From NCBI RefSeq assembly GCF_030818415.1, contig NZ_JAUTAE010000001.1, positions 4,056,001 to 4,120,000 on the forward strand: DNA of 64,000 nt, read 5' to 3'. The notes beneath the pieces were generated by a model, which saw only the letters and a list, made by a program, of their open reading frames with translations, was not told the DNA's origin and ran no database searches. A program made the translations under genes and the position numbers. This stretch comes from Sphingomonas sp. SORGH_AS_0950 (lineage in GTDB: Bacteria > Pseudomonadota > Alphaproteobacteria > Sphingomonadales > Sphingomonadaceae). Shown piece after piece: positions 21,887-30,899 of the stretch. Every line of letters begins with the position of its first letter. The stretch's first letter is position 1.

Positions 21887-22912
21887 CTATGGACTGAGCG
21901 TGCGGAAAAACTCTTCAAGCTGCGCGTCGATCGCGTTAAACGGCTCTTCGCCATTCTCGCGCATCTCGAGCATCCCGATGAGGTCGGCCGCGGTAAGGAA
22001 AACGATCATCTTCTGCTGCTCAAGCCAGGCCCGGCGCCGTTGAATAATCGCCTGAGGCGCTGGCCCCTCGCGCGACACCAGCAAGCCAAATTGCCGCTTC
22101 GCCGGGATCCAGAGATATTGCTGGATGGACTCGACCTGCTTGGGCCCAATCGGCTCCGTGTAGTTCTTATACTCAGCGACAGCGAAGCGCGTTCCGTACT
22201 CGGCGCGCACCAGCGCCCATGGCGGGCTTCCGCTACGGATCGGGAAAATTGCGTCCATAATGTCTAGGCCATCGTCGCTACGCGTCTGCTGATCTGGTGG
22301 CCCTAGATCAGGTTTGAAGATTTCGCTCAGGATATCAGTCCCCCAATCCTCGAACTTCCTCCAATCGTCCTTGCCTGCCTTGATGGCGTCGAGACGGTCT
22401 TCGAATTGCGCGAAAACCGGGCGCGGGGGTTGGGTCGAGGCCGCTGCCATCATAATCTGGAGCGACTGCGATGCCGCTACGCTCGAGAACGCAGCTTGCG
22501 CAACATCTGGAAAGCGCTGCAGGAGGTGCCTAAGGTCGTCTCCTGTCCATACATCCAGTCCATCCTGCTTCTCTATAGCTTGCCGCGCCCGCGGGGACAG
22601 GTCGCCGGACACGACCAACAGACCCTTGGTATCGGGCGTCTGGATCCTCGCGCGAGCCACGTCGCTGGCAAACTGGTTCACGATCGCACTCGGGATCGGT
22701 CGCCTATAGTTTTTTACTTCGACGATCATGCGTTCGCCGGTGGAGGATACTAGTTCGAAGTCAGGGGCGTTTTGGCCCAGCCGTGCTTGTGCGATTATAG
22801 ACAACCCGGATCGTGAGAGCAGCGCGCCCACGAGAAGCTCGAAATCCTGATAATTGAGTGCGTTGAAGTCGAAGGGCTCGCCACTCGATGCTAGATTCGA
22901 CAATCGCGCCAC
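21887..22912 (-). CDS. Protein with two restriction-endonuclease-like domains
   Basis: 341 residues with two PD-(D/E)XK-type cores. Domain 1 (about 20-130) is Mrr-like, with APDFEL (D51) and VEVKNY (E65, K67), followed by a region ending WTGDDLRHLL. Domain 2 (about 185-325) has DDGLDIMD (D217) and AEYKNY (E247, K249). Both sets of catalytic residues look intact. The start is ATG 22912, with GGAG 8 bp upstream. It points towards the giant nuclease gene, separated by 67 bp. Mrr-family enzymes usually cut modified DNA; the target of this tandem form is unknown. Confidence 0.75.
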   Translation of the reverse strand: MARLSNLASSGEPFDFNALNYQDFELLVGALLSRSGLSIIAQARLGQNAPDFELVSSTGERMIVEVKNYRRPIPSAIVNQFASDVARARIQTPDTKGLLVVSGDLSPRARQAIEKQDGLDVWTGDDLRHLLQRFPDVAQAAFSSVAASQSLQIMMAAASTQPPRPVFAQFEDRLDAIKAGKDDWRKFEDWGTDILSEIFKPDLGPPDQQTRSDDGLDIMDAIFPIRSGSPPWALVRAEYGTRFAVAEYKNYTEPIGPKQVESIQQYLWIPAKRQFGLLVSREGPAPQAIIQRRRAWLEQQKMIVFLTAADLIGMLEMRENGEEPFNAIDAQLEEFFRTLSP

Positions 22913-22949
22913 TCCGTTTGAACGCCAAGCGCTGAGCTAAGCGGTGGGG

Positions 22950-23306
22950 TTACCACCTCGTCGCTTCAATGATCAATTCCGAACGCTGCCGTTCAACGCG
23001 CAAGTGAGGCATCTGCCACGGGGGAACGTAGATATCGACGCCGCGGTCGCCGAGGTTGGATATATGAACGAGCGGCAGCTTCCGGGAAGCGAGAAGGCAC
23101 GTGCGAACAGCCAAGTTTGGGTCGTTAGCGTCGAGGTGGAGCTGCGTGAACCGGTCGCGAGCATCTCGGCGCCACGGCCTCAGGCTACAGCGGATCCCCG
23201 GGGGAGCCAACGCGCGCCGCAGCAGTAGCGGCTTGTTGGAAGGCGCCGCGATCCTATGACTGGCGGCGGAGGCGCATAGAACGGATCGATTTGCCAGCAC
23301 GTCCAT
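22950..23306 (-). CDS. Hypothetical small protein (doubtful)
   Basis: A 118-residue frame ending 37 bp before the two-nuclease gene on the same strand, so it could be the first gene of that operon. The C-terminal half (LPLVHISNLGDRGVDIYVPP) reads like real protein; the N-terminal half is low in character and rich in C and R. I recognise no family. It may be a truncated remnant. Confidence 0.3.
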   Translation of the reverse strand: MDVLANRSVLCASAASHRIAAPSNKPLLLRRALAPPGIRCSLRPWRRDARDRFTQLHLDANDPNLAVRTCLLASRKLPLVHISNLGDRGVDIYVPPWQMPHLRVERQRSELIIEATRW

Positions 23307-23341
23307 GCGATCGGCGGTGAACCGACCAGCGAATCAAGACG

Positions 23342-23857
23342 ATGATCCAGAAAAGCGCGACCCACCGCACCGAAGCTTGGTACAGTGATGACGAACGGCA
23401 CCGCTTCGACCTGCATTGGAGATGGGGCGACGGACGGCTGCTGGTGGGCTGGCTGCTGAACCCGTCGACCGCGACCGAGATCGTTCTTGATCCGACGGTG
23501 CGGCGGATCATGGTCGAAGCCGACAGGCTGAAACTCGACGGCTTCAGGATCATCAACCTGTATGCGTTGAGGTCCAGCAAGGTCGGCCCAGCCCTTCGCG
23601 AGACGATCGCTATTCGGGAGGCGAACGAGGGACGCATCGTCGAGGTCCTGAGTGAGGCGGCGCGTGAGGGCTGGCCCGTCCTAGCCGGCTGGGGCGAGAG
23701 CGGCAGGCACAAGCAGGATTGGGCGCTCGCGGCGGCCCGCGGGGCGGGCGTCGAGCTACATCGGTTCGGCGATCTGACGAAGGCCAACCGGACGCCAAGG
23801 CATCCGAGCAGATCGGGCGACGGTGACAGGCACCCATACGTACGGTGGGATTATTGA
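23342..23857 (+). CDS. DUF1643 domain protein
   Basis: 171 residues matching the DUF1643 pattern: LLVGWLLNPSTATEIVLDPTVRR near the N-terminus, then FRIINLYALRSSK, WGESGRHKQ, and LTKANRTPRHPSRSG at the end, where the family typically has PRHP. The biochemical role of DUF1643 is not established. The family is found in phages and mobile elements, which fits this setting. It stands alone, transcribed away from the nuclease operon. Confidence 0.75.
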   Translation: MIQKSATHRTEAWYSDDERHRFDLHWRWGDGRLLVGWLLNPSTATEIVLDPTVRRIMVEADRLKLDGFRIINLYALRSSKVGPALRETIAIREANEGRIVEVLSEAAREGWPVLAGWGESGRHKQDWALAAARGAGVELHRFGDLTKANRTPRHPSRSGDGDRHPYVRWDY

Positions 23858-24214
23858 AGCTGGTGATCCTCAAGGAGGAAGCCGTTCCACCGGGGTGAGT
23901 GCCTAGTCGTCAGCGCCAGCGACGGGTTCCAGGGCGAGGCTCCTAGCCGGCATCCCATCGAGCCCTAAGTGCTCGATCACGGTCTCGAGCAGCTACTTGG
24001 CCACCCAGCTCGATTCGGCAGCCCAAGCCGAGGAATTAACGTCCGAACTCGGGAAACTGAAAGCGGGCTGCGAATGACCGGAGATGATTTTTTCTTGACG
24101 CTGCTCAACGGCTTTTGATCGACCAGCAAGTCCGTTTAACGCTTGTCACATCGCCCGCCCGCATTAGCCTTGAAACGACGTGCTCAATATCAAGAGAAGG
24201 TCACCGGAGATCCA
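23858..24214. other. Intergenic with possible promoter
   Basis: 357 bp without a convincing gene. TTGACG near 24096 followed about 17 bp later by TTTGAT is a fair promoter-like pair for the gene starting at 24215. Nothing else stands out. Confidence 0.35.
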
Positions 24215-25456
24215 ATGTCGACCAAGACCCATCTGAGAATTGCTGCTGCGCATCTATGCGAACCGCTGGATGCTGCGACTTGGTACGATTTGACCACTGG
24301 GCCAAAGGCTCAGCTCGCTGACCCGCTACAACTCGCTGACGGGGTGGACGAATTGAGCGCCGCGGTGCCCCTCTCGGATCACGATCTACTCGATTGGGTG
24401 GAGAAGCATCTGAATGGCCGGCTGCACGGCAAGAACGGCCGTCTGCATTTCAAGGTCGCTGAACCGGCGGGACACATCATCTCGGCCGATTACTTTGTTG
24501 AAGCGCTGCTGGGCGCGGCCAATCGGATCGACAATGCGCTGCGTGGCCTCACCAAGGCCGTAACCGGCACCGCATGGACGCTGGAGATGGAAGAGGAACT
24601 GCTCGCAATCATCGACGGCGTGCGCGACGGTAAGGTCGACGCAACGGCTTTTGCTGCCCGCGTTGCGAAGCCTGACTTCGCGATTGGGACCGCCGGCTAC
24701 CACCATTTATTCGCACGGAACGCCCACATTCTCATCGAGCAAACCCGAACCGCATTGTTGCGCGCCTTCGATCATGCTGACAGGATGATAGCGCAGATCC
24801 GAATCCTTCTCGCAAACGAGGGGAGTCGTTACTATCCGCCGCTCGCGCTCGGCGAGGAGATCGTCAACAGTTCTATGACGGCCGAGCGGGTGCATGGCGC
24901 CTTTGCCGACGGGGTCGGCGCGGTGGCGACCGCGTTGGATCTCTTGTATCGAGTCTTCGTCTATCTGGTGAGTGAGCCGTTTGGCATGGCCGATCTCCCT
25001 GGCAAGCTCTACTTCCCGTACCATGAGGCCGGCAAGGCCTATAAGCCGTTTCCGAAGGGCGCCGCAGCGGAGCCGACTGATATCGGTGCCGCTTACCTGC
25101 CTTATGCGCTGCCGAATGTGGAGTCCGGCAATTTCTTCGCGCTGCGCGTGATGCGGAACGATCTCACCCACAATATGATGTCGGGCCATATCCAGCCCAG
25201 CTGCTTTGTTGGCCGCGGTACAGCTCTCGTTGCCAATATCCCGATCCGCTATGTCCAGGCGGTTGCGCCGGACATCGACGGTGACGGCAAGCCGCTCAAG
25301 CATGCTTACATAGAGCGCTTCTACCAACAGCAGCGCGACGCGGCCGTGCAGCTTCACGATCTAATCGAAGAGCTCGCGCTGACCGCTGATCACTCTTTCC
25401 ACTGGCTGGCGCATCGTCTCGAACAGCGTTTGGCGCGCACAACGTCTGGGACCTGA
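24215..25456 (+). CDS. Unknown protein with HEPN-like R-x4-H motif
   Basis: 413 residues, soluble and mostly helical, of no family I recognise. RVMRNDLTHNM contains R314-x4-H319, the spacing and context (RND.xH) used by HEPN ribonucleases, and the surrounding helices (NFFALRVMRNDLTH, ERFYQQQRDAAVQLHDLIEE) suit that fold. ATG 24215 is preferred because GGAGA lies 6 bp upstream; a TTG at 24143 would add 24 weak residues. It is monocistronic between two gene-free stretches. A toxin or RNase effector role is inferred only from the motif and from the defence-rich neighbourhood. Confidence 0.65.
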   Translation: MSTKTHLRIAAAHLCEPLDAATWYDLTTGPKAQLADPLQLADGVDELSAAVPLSDHDLLDWVEKHLNGRLHGKNGRLHFKVAEPAGHIISADYFVEALLGAANRIDNALRGLTKAVTGTAWTLEMEEELLAIIDGVRDGKVDATAFAARVAKPDFAIGTAGYHHLFARNAHILIEQTRTALLRAFDHADRMIAQIRILLANEGSRYYPPLALGEEIVNSSMTAERVHGAFADGVGAVATALDLLYRVFVYLVSEPFGMADLPGKLYFPYHEAGKAYKPFPKGAAAEPTDIGAAYLPYALPNVESGNFFALRVMRNDLTHNMMSGHIQPSCFVGRGTALVANIPIRYVQAVAPDIDGDGKPLKHAYIERFYQQQRDAAVQLHDLIEELALTADHSFHWLAHRLEQRLARTTSGT

Positions 25457-25789
25457 CGCTTCTGGGGGGTGGAAGAGAAGCTCGCTAAGCCGCCAAATCC
25501 GAACGTCGCCGCTGGCATCAGCATTAAATGGTGTTCGCGATTCGGTTTGAATTTTGCGGGGACCGTAGCGGGCGTCGGTTCTGACCTTCCCTCTGTAACC
25601 GCGAATGCCCCAAACCGGACGGTATATCCGTACCGGAGCGACCGCTTTCGCGGGATGAACCAATTGCCGAAGTTGAGAAGCTGAGAGTAAGCCGTGAACG
25701 GCCGAAAGTGGGTCATTCTTCTAGCCAGCGGTCCAGTCATTTTGGCGTTGCGAAGTTAAGCTGGTTGCCGAGGCCAGTCGCTGGACGTT
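25457..25789. other. Intergenic, no gene seen
   Basis: 333 bp between convergent genes. No coding frame with character, no strong hairpin and no recognised site. Confidence 0.4.
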
Positions 25790-26029
25790 TCAGAGTGCGT
25801 CGGATTTTCCGAAAAGCAGCCGAGCATTGTGAAAAGATGCCTTCCACAAGACGTCCTTTTCGCGCTCGAAAACGGCGCGGATGCGCCGCAGCTTCGACTT
25901 TTCGGCCGCCGCGACTGCTTGTTCGAGTTCGGCGTCAAATGCCTCGTTTGGGAGGGGATTATCGCTGTCGCCCTCGAGGAAGTCGTCGATTAGCCGTAGC
26001 TGCTCGAGTTCAACATCCTGCGGCATCAC
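25790..26029 (-). CDS. Small charged protein coupled to sigma-like gene
   Basis: 79 residues, acidic N-terminal half (LIDDFLEGDSDNPLPNEAFDAELEQ) and basic helical C-terminal half (KSKLRRIRAVFEREKDVLWKA). Its start overlaps the end of the sigma-like gene by four bases, so the two are co-translated. It could bind or regulate that protein, as small anti-sigma partners do, but no known anti-sigma motif is visible. Function unknown. Confidence 0.6.
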   Translation of the reverse strand: MMPQDVELEQLRLIDDFLEGDSDNPLPNEAFDAELEQAVAAAEKSKLRRIRAVFEREKDVLWKASFHNARLLFGKSDAL

Positions 26030-26634
26030 GGTACGCTCCTGTTCGCTGTAGCGTTATTCAACACGCGCTTGAGCTGCCTGCGGCGTGAAGCAAGCTCGGT
26101 CGCATCGATGTCCAACCGCCGCTGAAGCTCGGCACCTTTGGCCCCATCCAGCAACGCGTCGACCAGCGCCATCAGGCGGGGGTCGCGGTCGATCGCCTCG
26201 CGGATCGCAGCGATCGTGCGGCGGTAATATATGGCGTCATGTCCAAGCTGCTCTGGCGAGGGCGCAAGTGAAGCCAGATCAATGCCACCCTCACCGAATG
26301 TGCCGATTAGCACTGGACGGTGGCCGGCCATATCAGCTTCACGCTCAGCGGAGGTCAGGCTGCGCATGATCCCGACGAGGAAGTCGGTGACGTTCCAGCT
26401 ACGCTGGCACTTGCGCCGCCCTTCAAGGGCTCGGACGAAGGCTTCCTGACGTAAATCCGCGGCGAAGATATACCGGTCGCGTGCCAGATAGCGCGACGAA
26501 GCAAGGAGCCGCTGCCTGTCCGAATCGGTGAGCGCGCCCAGCATTACGCCGATCTCGGCCCGCGTATAATGGCTTTCGCCGGCAGGTTCGTCGACGATTG
26601 AGGGGGGAGCGGACGAGATGACGATGCCTCCCAA
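26026..26634 (-). CDS. Sigma-70-like regulator
   Basis: 202 residues resembling a compact ECF-type sigma factor. Residues about 30-100 look like region 2: SDRQRLLASSRYLARD, AADLRQEAFVRALEGRR, FLVGIMRSLTSAEREAD. The C-terminal part (LMALVDALLDGAKGAELQRRLDIDATELASRRRQLKRVL) has helix-turn-helix character in the position of region 4. The start is uncertain: TTG at 26634 is the longest frame and there is no ATG close to the GGGAGG that overlaps it. It may control element genes; no target promoter was identified. Confidence 0.6.
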   Translation of the reverse strand: MGGIVISSAPPSIVDEPAGESHYTRAEIGVMLGALTDSDRQRLLASSRYLARDRYIFAADLRQEAFVRALEGRRKCQRSWNVTDFLVGIMRSLTSAEREADMAGHRPVLIGTFGEGGIDLASLAPSPEQLGHDAIYYRRTIAAIREAIDRDPRLMALVDALLDGAKGAELQRRLDIDATELASRRRQLKRVLNNATANRSVP

Positions 26635-27159
26635 TCATAAAAGCGGACCAGCCGGCATATTCGGACAGAAGGATGAAAAAATTGCTTCGGCTGTCTGAAT
26701 TTTTGAGGTCGTCCGCTTTATGGATTGAAGGATGCTGTTCTCGCTTGTTGGCAGGAATGCCGCAGCAGTCGGCCGGTTTTTTTTCGGGCGAAACTGGCCA
26801 CCATGCCACCTCAAATAATGCATGGTCTCGTCCACGAGTTACGCCCGATAACGTCGTAGCTGCAGTTCAGCGCTTGAGATTGTTAACCCGCTCGGCGTAG
26901 GAGTGCTCTGTTCGCCAGCAGGCGGACCGAGGCGTGACAACCTCGTCGGTAAGTAGCCGTAAGCCCGGCCCGAATTCCATTCGGCCGGGAAGCGGGCGTG
27001 CATGTCCAGGGCTCTCTCGAGGGCCTAAAGACGCTCGCGCCTGTCTTACCGCAGGTTGTCACCTCCCGGCTCATGGGCCGGCACCGCCTCGTTTTTCACA
27101 TGGGGCGGTGCCGCCGGCTGGAATCAGCTTGCCGGCACCGCGCGAACGGGGGTTCGGGC
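26635..27159. other. Intergenic, contains a GC-rich hairpin
   Basis: 525 bp between divergent genes. A hairpin at about 26967-26992 pairs CCCGGCC with GGCCGGG and GAAT with ATTC around a short loop. It has no T run, so it is more likely a regulatory or repeat structure than a terminator. No gene is supportable. Confidence 0.4.
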
Positions 27160-29451
27160 GTGGGTGCAAATTATAGATGCCGCAGCAGGCGGCTTGCCAT
27201 CATCAGGAATTCGACTGCGGCAACGGCGGCGCTGTTGCTCGCCGCATGCGGCGGGGGCGGCAGTGGCGTGAACACACCCGGTGGGAATGCCCCGCCGACC
27301 GGTACGCCTTCGCCAACCCCGGCGGCAACGCCGACGCCATCCCCTACGCCTTCACCAACACCAACGGCTGCCGACACCGCTGAGTACAAAGCATCCACCG
27401 CCGTTGTGAGCGCAAAGGCGGCTTATGCCTATGATCGCGGGATCACCGGCAAGGGCGTGACGATCGCGGTCATCGACAGCGGAATCGCGCGGTCCTTGCC
27501 CGAGTTCGCCGGTCGCATCTCGGCCGACAGCACCGGCTTCGAGCAGCGCATCGCCCGCTGCGCGACCTGTCCCGGCGAGACGGTGCCGCCCTTCGCGATC
27601 GACGACAATGATGGCCACGGCAGCAAGGTCGCCTCGATCGCAGCGGCGGCGCGCAACGGATCCGGCATGCAGGGACTGGCACCCGATGCGATGATCCTTG
27701 CGCTCAAGGTGACGGGGCCTGACCTGGACGGCGTTGCCGCGGGTAGCACGACACCGATCCGCGAGGGCACACAGCCGAACGCGGGTCTGATTGCCCCGGC
27801 GCTGCGCGAGGCCGTCGCCAGGGGCGCGTTCGTCACGGTGATGTCGCTGAACGGTTTTGGGGGTGGACAGGTCGCGACAGAACAGCGGGCGGCGATGGAT
27901 GCATTGCGCGCCGCCGACCGGCTGCTGGTCGAGTCCGTCGCGAACGAGACGGGCAAGGACAGCTTCGCCGGCCAGTTCGCCGAGACGCTCGTCGGCAGCG
28001 ACCGCGCCAACGCCGACTGGTTCCTGTTCGCGATCGGGGTGGACGCGAACGGCAACCCGCGTTCCGCCAATGGCAATGCGGGCGTGCTCGCCGACCGCAT
28101 GATCGCAGCGGTGGGGGTGAACGTGCAGGCGGTCGACAAGGACGGCAGCATCACCACCGTCACCGGCAACAGCTTCGCGGCACCGGCCGTCGGCGGGGCG
28201 GCGGCGCTGCTGAAACAATACTGGCCGCAGCTCGGCGGCAAGGCGATCGCCCGTATTCTGCTCGATACCGCCACCGACATGGGCGCGCCCGGTGTCGATC
28301 CGATCTATGGCGCGGGGCTGCTCAACGTCGAGAAGGCGATGCAGGCGCAAGCACCGGCCTCGTCGTTCGCCGCGGCGCAGGCGGTGCTCGCTCGCTATTC
28401 GTCGCTCGACGTCTCCGCACCGTTCGGTGGGGCGGCGACAGCGTCGATGCTCGCGACGGCGGCAGGCAGCATGACGGTGTTCGACCGCTACGGCCGCAAC
28501 TTCGCGATGACGGGCACGACGGGCATCCGCGCACGCTCGTCGGGACTGCTGGCCAGCGGTATGACCGGGTCGATCGATCCGCTGCCCGTCCGCCGCTGGT
28601 CGGTCAGCGAAGCACGGCTGGGCTTCGCCGGGCAGGACGTGGTCGGCCCGTGGCAGGGCGCGACGGCCAACCGACCGGCGGTGGCGAGCTTCTCGCCCGC
28701 AGCCGGCCAGACGGTGACAATCGGCGCGAACACCGCAGTCGGCGGTGGCTTCTCGCTCACCGACTCCCCACTGCGCGGCGTGGTCGGCCAGCCCATTGGC
28801 CTGTGGTCGTCTTGGAGAGACGGCGGCTGGTCGGCATCGTTCGCCTCAGGCTCGTCGCGCGACCGCAGTGCGGACCTGCGCGGTGTCACCTTCTTCACCC
28901 CGCTTGGCATCGGCCTGGAGGTAACCGACCTCGTCGAACATGGGCGCGTGCTGGGGTTCGGCGGTGGTATGGCCGCATCAGGCTTACGTGGCGGTCGGAC
29001 GACGCTCGCCACCCTCGTCACACGCCGCACCGTAGCGGGTGTCGCGCTGACCGCGCGGGCCACGACGGGTAGAACCAGTGTCGACGGTGGCGGTGACGGC
29101 CCGATCCGTTTCGACGGTCGCATCGTTAGCACCGCCTTCGCAGTAGAGGGCGTGCGTCCACTGCTCGGCGGCCTGGCGACGCTCGGCCTGTCGTCGCCGC
29201 TGCGCGTCGAACGAGCGCGGGCGTCGCTGCTGGTGCCGGTCGCCTATGACCTGATGTCGGGCGTGCTAGCCGAAGAGCGTCGAACCTTCGATCTGTCGCC
29301 GACGGCGCGGGAACTCGATCTCGAGCTCGGCTGGTCGACCGCGCTGGCGCCCACCTCGACGCTGCGGGTCGGCGTCGCGCGGGCCTTCGACGCCGGCCAT
29401 GTTCGCGGCGCGTCCGATGTCGCCGCCTTCTTTAATTTCGTCGTCCGCTGA
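27160..29451 (+). CDS. Subtilisin-type (S8) serine protease lipoprotein
   Basis: 763 residues from GTG 27160, the start that gives a clean lipoprotein signal: basic n-region, hydrophobic stretch, then lipobox LLAAC followed by GGGG and a P/T-rich linker. The S8 catalytic triad is complete: D106 in AVIDSGI, H153 in DGHGS, S338 in GNSFAAP. Residues about 440-763 are rich in alternating polar/hydrophobic beta-like strands and resemble the C-terminal part of autotransporter-type subtilases, so the protein may be surface-exposed or barrel-anchored. It heads a run of same-strand genes for exported proteins. Frames extend upstream to 26998 but lack signal-peptide sense. Confidence 0.85.
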   Translation: MGANYRCRSRRLAIIRNSTAATAALLLAACGGGGSGVNTPGGNAPPTGTPSPTPAATPTPSPTPSPTPTAADTAEYKASTAVVSAKAAYAYDRGITGKGVTIAVIDSGIARSLPEFAGRISADSTGFEQRIARCATCPGETVPPFAIDDNDGHGSKVASIAAAARNGSGMQGLAPDAMILALKVTGPDLDGVAAGSTTPIREGTQPNAGLIAPALREAVARGAFVTVMSLNGFGGGQVATEQRAAMDALRAADRLLVESVANETGKDSFAGQFAETLVGSDRANADWFLFAIGVDANGNPRSANGNAGVLADRMIAAVGVNVQAVDKDGSITTVTGNSFAAPAVGGAAALLKQYWPQLGGKAIARILLDTATDMGAPGVDPIYGAGLLNVEKAMQAQAPASSFAAAQAVLARYSSLDVSAPFGGAATASMLATAAGSMTVFDRYGRNFAMTGTTGIRARSSGLLASGMTGSIDPLPVRRWSVSEARLGFAGQDVVGPWQGATANRPAVASFSPAAGQTVTIGANTAVGGGFSLTDSPLRGVVGQPIGLWSSWRDGGWSASFASGSSRDRSADLRGVTFFTPLGIGLEVTDLVEHGRVLGFGGGMAASGLRGGRTTLATLVTRRTVAGVALTARATTGRTSVDGGGDGPIRFDGRIVSTAFAVEGVRPLLGGLATLGLSSPLRVERARASLLVPVAYDLMSGVLAEERRTFDLSPTARELDLELGWSTALAPTSTLRVGVARAFDAGHVRGASDVAAFFNFVVR

Positions 29452-29467
29452 ATCCTAAGGAACGCCC

Positions 29468-30130
29468 ATGTTTAGATCATCCCTGTCCGCCGCTGTCCTG
29501 CTCTTCGCAACCGCCACCGGCTTGAGCGGGTGCGGCCAATCCAAAGCCCCGAGCAAGGAGGCGTTCGCCGTCGCGCTCGATTCCGTCGTCCGCGACGTCT
29601 TCTGCCATCCCATCGATGTGATGCGGTACGAGGTCGAAGGCGAGCCCGGCGGATCGGGGTTCCCGATCATCACCTCGCCGAAGCCGACGCTCGCGGGACC
29701 GGGCTCTGACGGGAAGGCGGTCGCAATGCTGGACGGTCTGGTAGGCGTCGGACTCGTCACGCGCACGACGTTCGAGAAGCCCGCGCGGTGGAGCGGGTCC
29801 ACTAACGCGTTCGTGCGGCAGCCGTTGATCTCCTACGCGCCGACGCGAAAAGGCGCGCCCTATCTGCATACGGTCGAGCGTAAGGCAACGAACGCCATGG
29901 TTTCGGTGCCGTCCTTCTGCCTCGCAAAAGGCGAGGTCGTCGAGGTGGTGCGCTGGACCGAGCCGACCGACTTTGCCGGTCATCGTGTCAGCCAGGTCAC
30001 CTACACCTATCACGGCGTCGATCCGATCCCCGTCATGCCGCCGGCAGAACAAGCGCAGATGGCCGAGCCGAAGGAGGCGACGATGCCGTTCGAGCTGCAG
30101 AGCGATGGCTGGCGACCGATGCCGCGCTGA
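29468..30130 (+). CDS. Hypothetical lipoprotein
   Basis: 220 residues. A signal peptide with lipobox (LSGCG, Cys22) predicts lipid anchoring. The mature part has no family I recognise; FCHPIDVMRYEVEG and SFCLAKGEVVEVVRWTEP suggest a small beta-rich domain with two cysteines. It begins 16 bp after the protease gene, preceded by AAGGAA, and is probably in its operon. Confidence 0.7.
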   Translation: MFRSSLSAAVLLFATATGLSGCGQSKAPSKEAFAVALDSVVRDVFCHPIDVMRYEVEGEPGGSGFPIITSPKPTLAGPGSDGKAVAMLDGLVGVGLVTRTTFEKPARWSGSTNAFVRQPLISYAPTRKGAPYLHTVERKATNAMVSVPSFCLAKGEVVEVVRWTEPTDFAGHRVSQVTYTYHGVDPIPVMPPAEQAQMAEPKEATMPFELQSDGWRPMPR

Positions 30131-30216
30131 CGATGGACGTGACCGTCACCATCCCATCCATTTCGACCGACACCATGACCCGGGCGCCGAGCGCCGGGCC
30201 GTGAAGGGACACTACC

Positions 30217-30891
30217 ATGAAAATGACCAGGGCCGCCGCCATTGTTGCCGTGATGGCGCTGTCGCCCGCCACTGCTCCCGCCATAGCGCAGAAGGCGAGA
30301 GTGCCCGCACAACCCGCGTCTGCCATGGCCAAACCGCTGGCGATGGACGTCGCCGGCGTCCGCCTAGGCATGCCGCTGGCCGCGGTGCAGGCAGCGCTGG
30401 CGGGAACCTACCGTTGCTCGACTTACCAGGTGGCCTCCTTCCGGCAACTTGTCGAGCGGGAGGTCCGCAAGCGCAAAGGCGTCCCCGATGGCTTCGGCCC
30501 TGATGGCACTGCCGTTGGTGACCTGACTTGCCAGGGTCCTGCTGGTGAACATCTCCGTCTGTTCATGGCGCAGACGCCAGCGGGCGAGATCGTCGACCGG
30601 ATCGACCTGACGGTGTCGACCAACCGCGTCGATCCGGCGACTCTCCTTGCGCAGGTCGAGGCCAAGTTCGGGCGGCCAACTGAGGGCGTCCCGTCGAACG
30701 GATCGTGGTGCACGAGCCGATGCGGCGGCGATCTGACCATGGAGCCCAATCCGCGCATCACCGTCAGGTCCGACGCCTGGTCCCTCAAGATATTCGGCAC
30801 CCGGGGAAGCAACGCGCGTCTTGCCGATGAGGCTGCGGTGAAGGCGGCAGCGGCCCGCGAAGCACCTGCTGCGGCGCGCGGGGCTTTTTGA
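30217..30891 (+). CDS. Hypothetical exported protein
   Basis: 224 residues with a Sec signal peptide (MKMTRAAAIVAVMAL, cleavage near AIAQKA). The mature protein starts with MDVAGVRLGMPLAAVQAAL, a motif common at the start of small periplasmic domains, and has four cysteines (CSTYQ, LTCQG, SWCTSRCGG) that may form disulfides. No known function. It follows the lipoprotein gene on the same strand. Confidence 0.68.
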   Translation: MKMTRAAAIVAVMALSPATAPAIAQKARVPAQPASAMAKPLAMDVAGVRLGMPLAAVQAALAGTYRCSTYQVASFRQLVEREVRKRKGVPDGFGPDGTAVGDLTCQGPAGEHLRLFMAQTPAGEIVDRIDLTVSTNRVDPATLLAQVEAKFGRPTEGVPSNGSWCTSRCGGDLTMEPNPRITVRSDAWSLKIFGTRGSNARLADEAAVKAAAAREAPAAARGAF

Positions 30892-30899
30892 GGTCGGGC

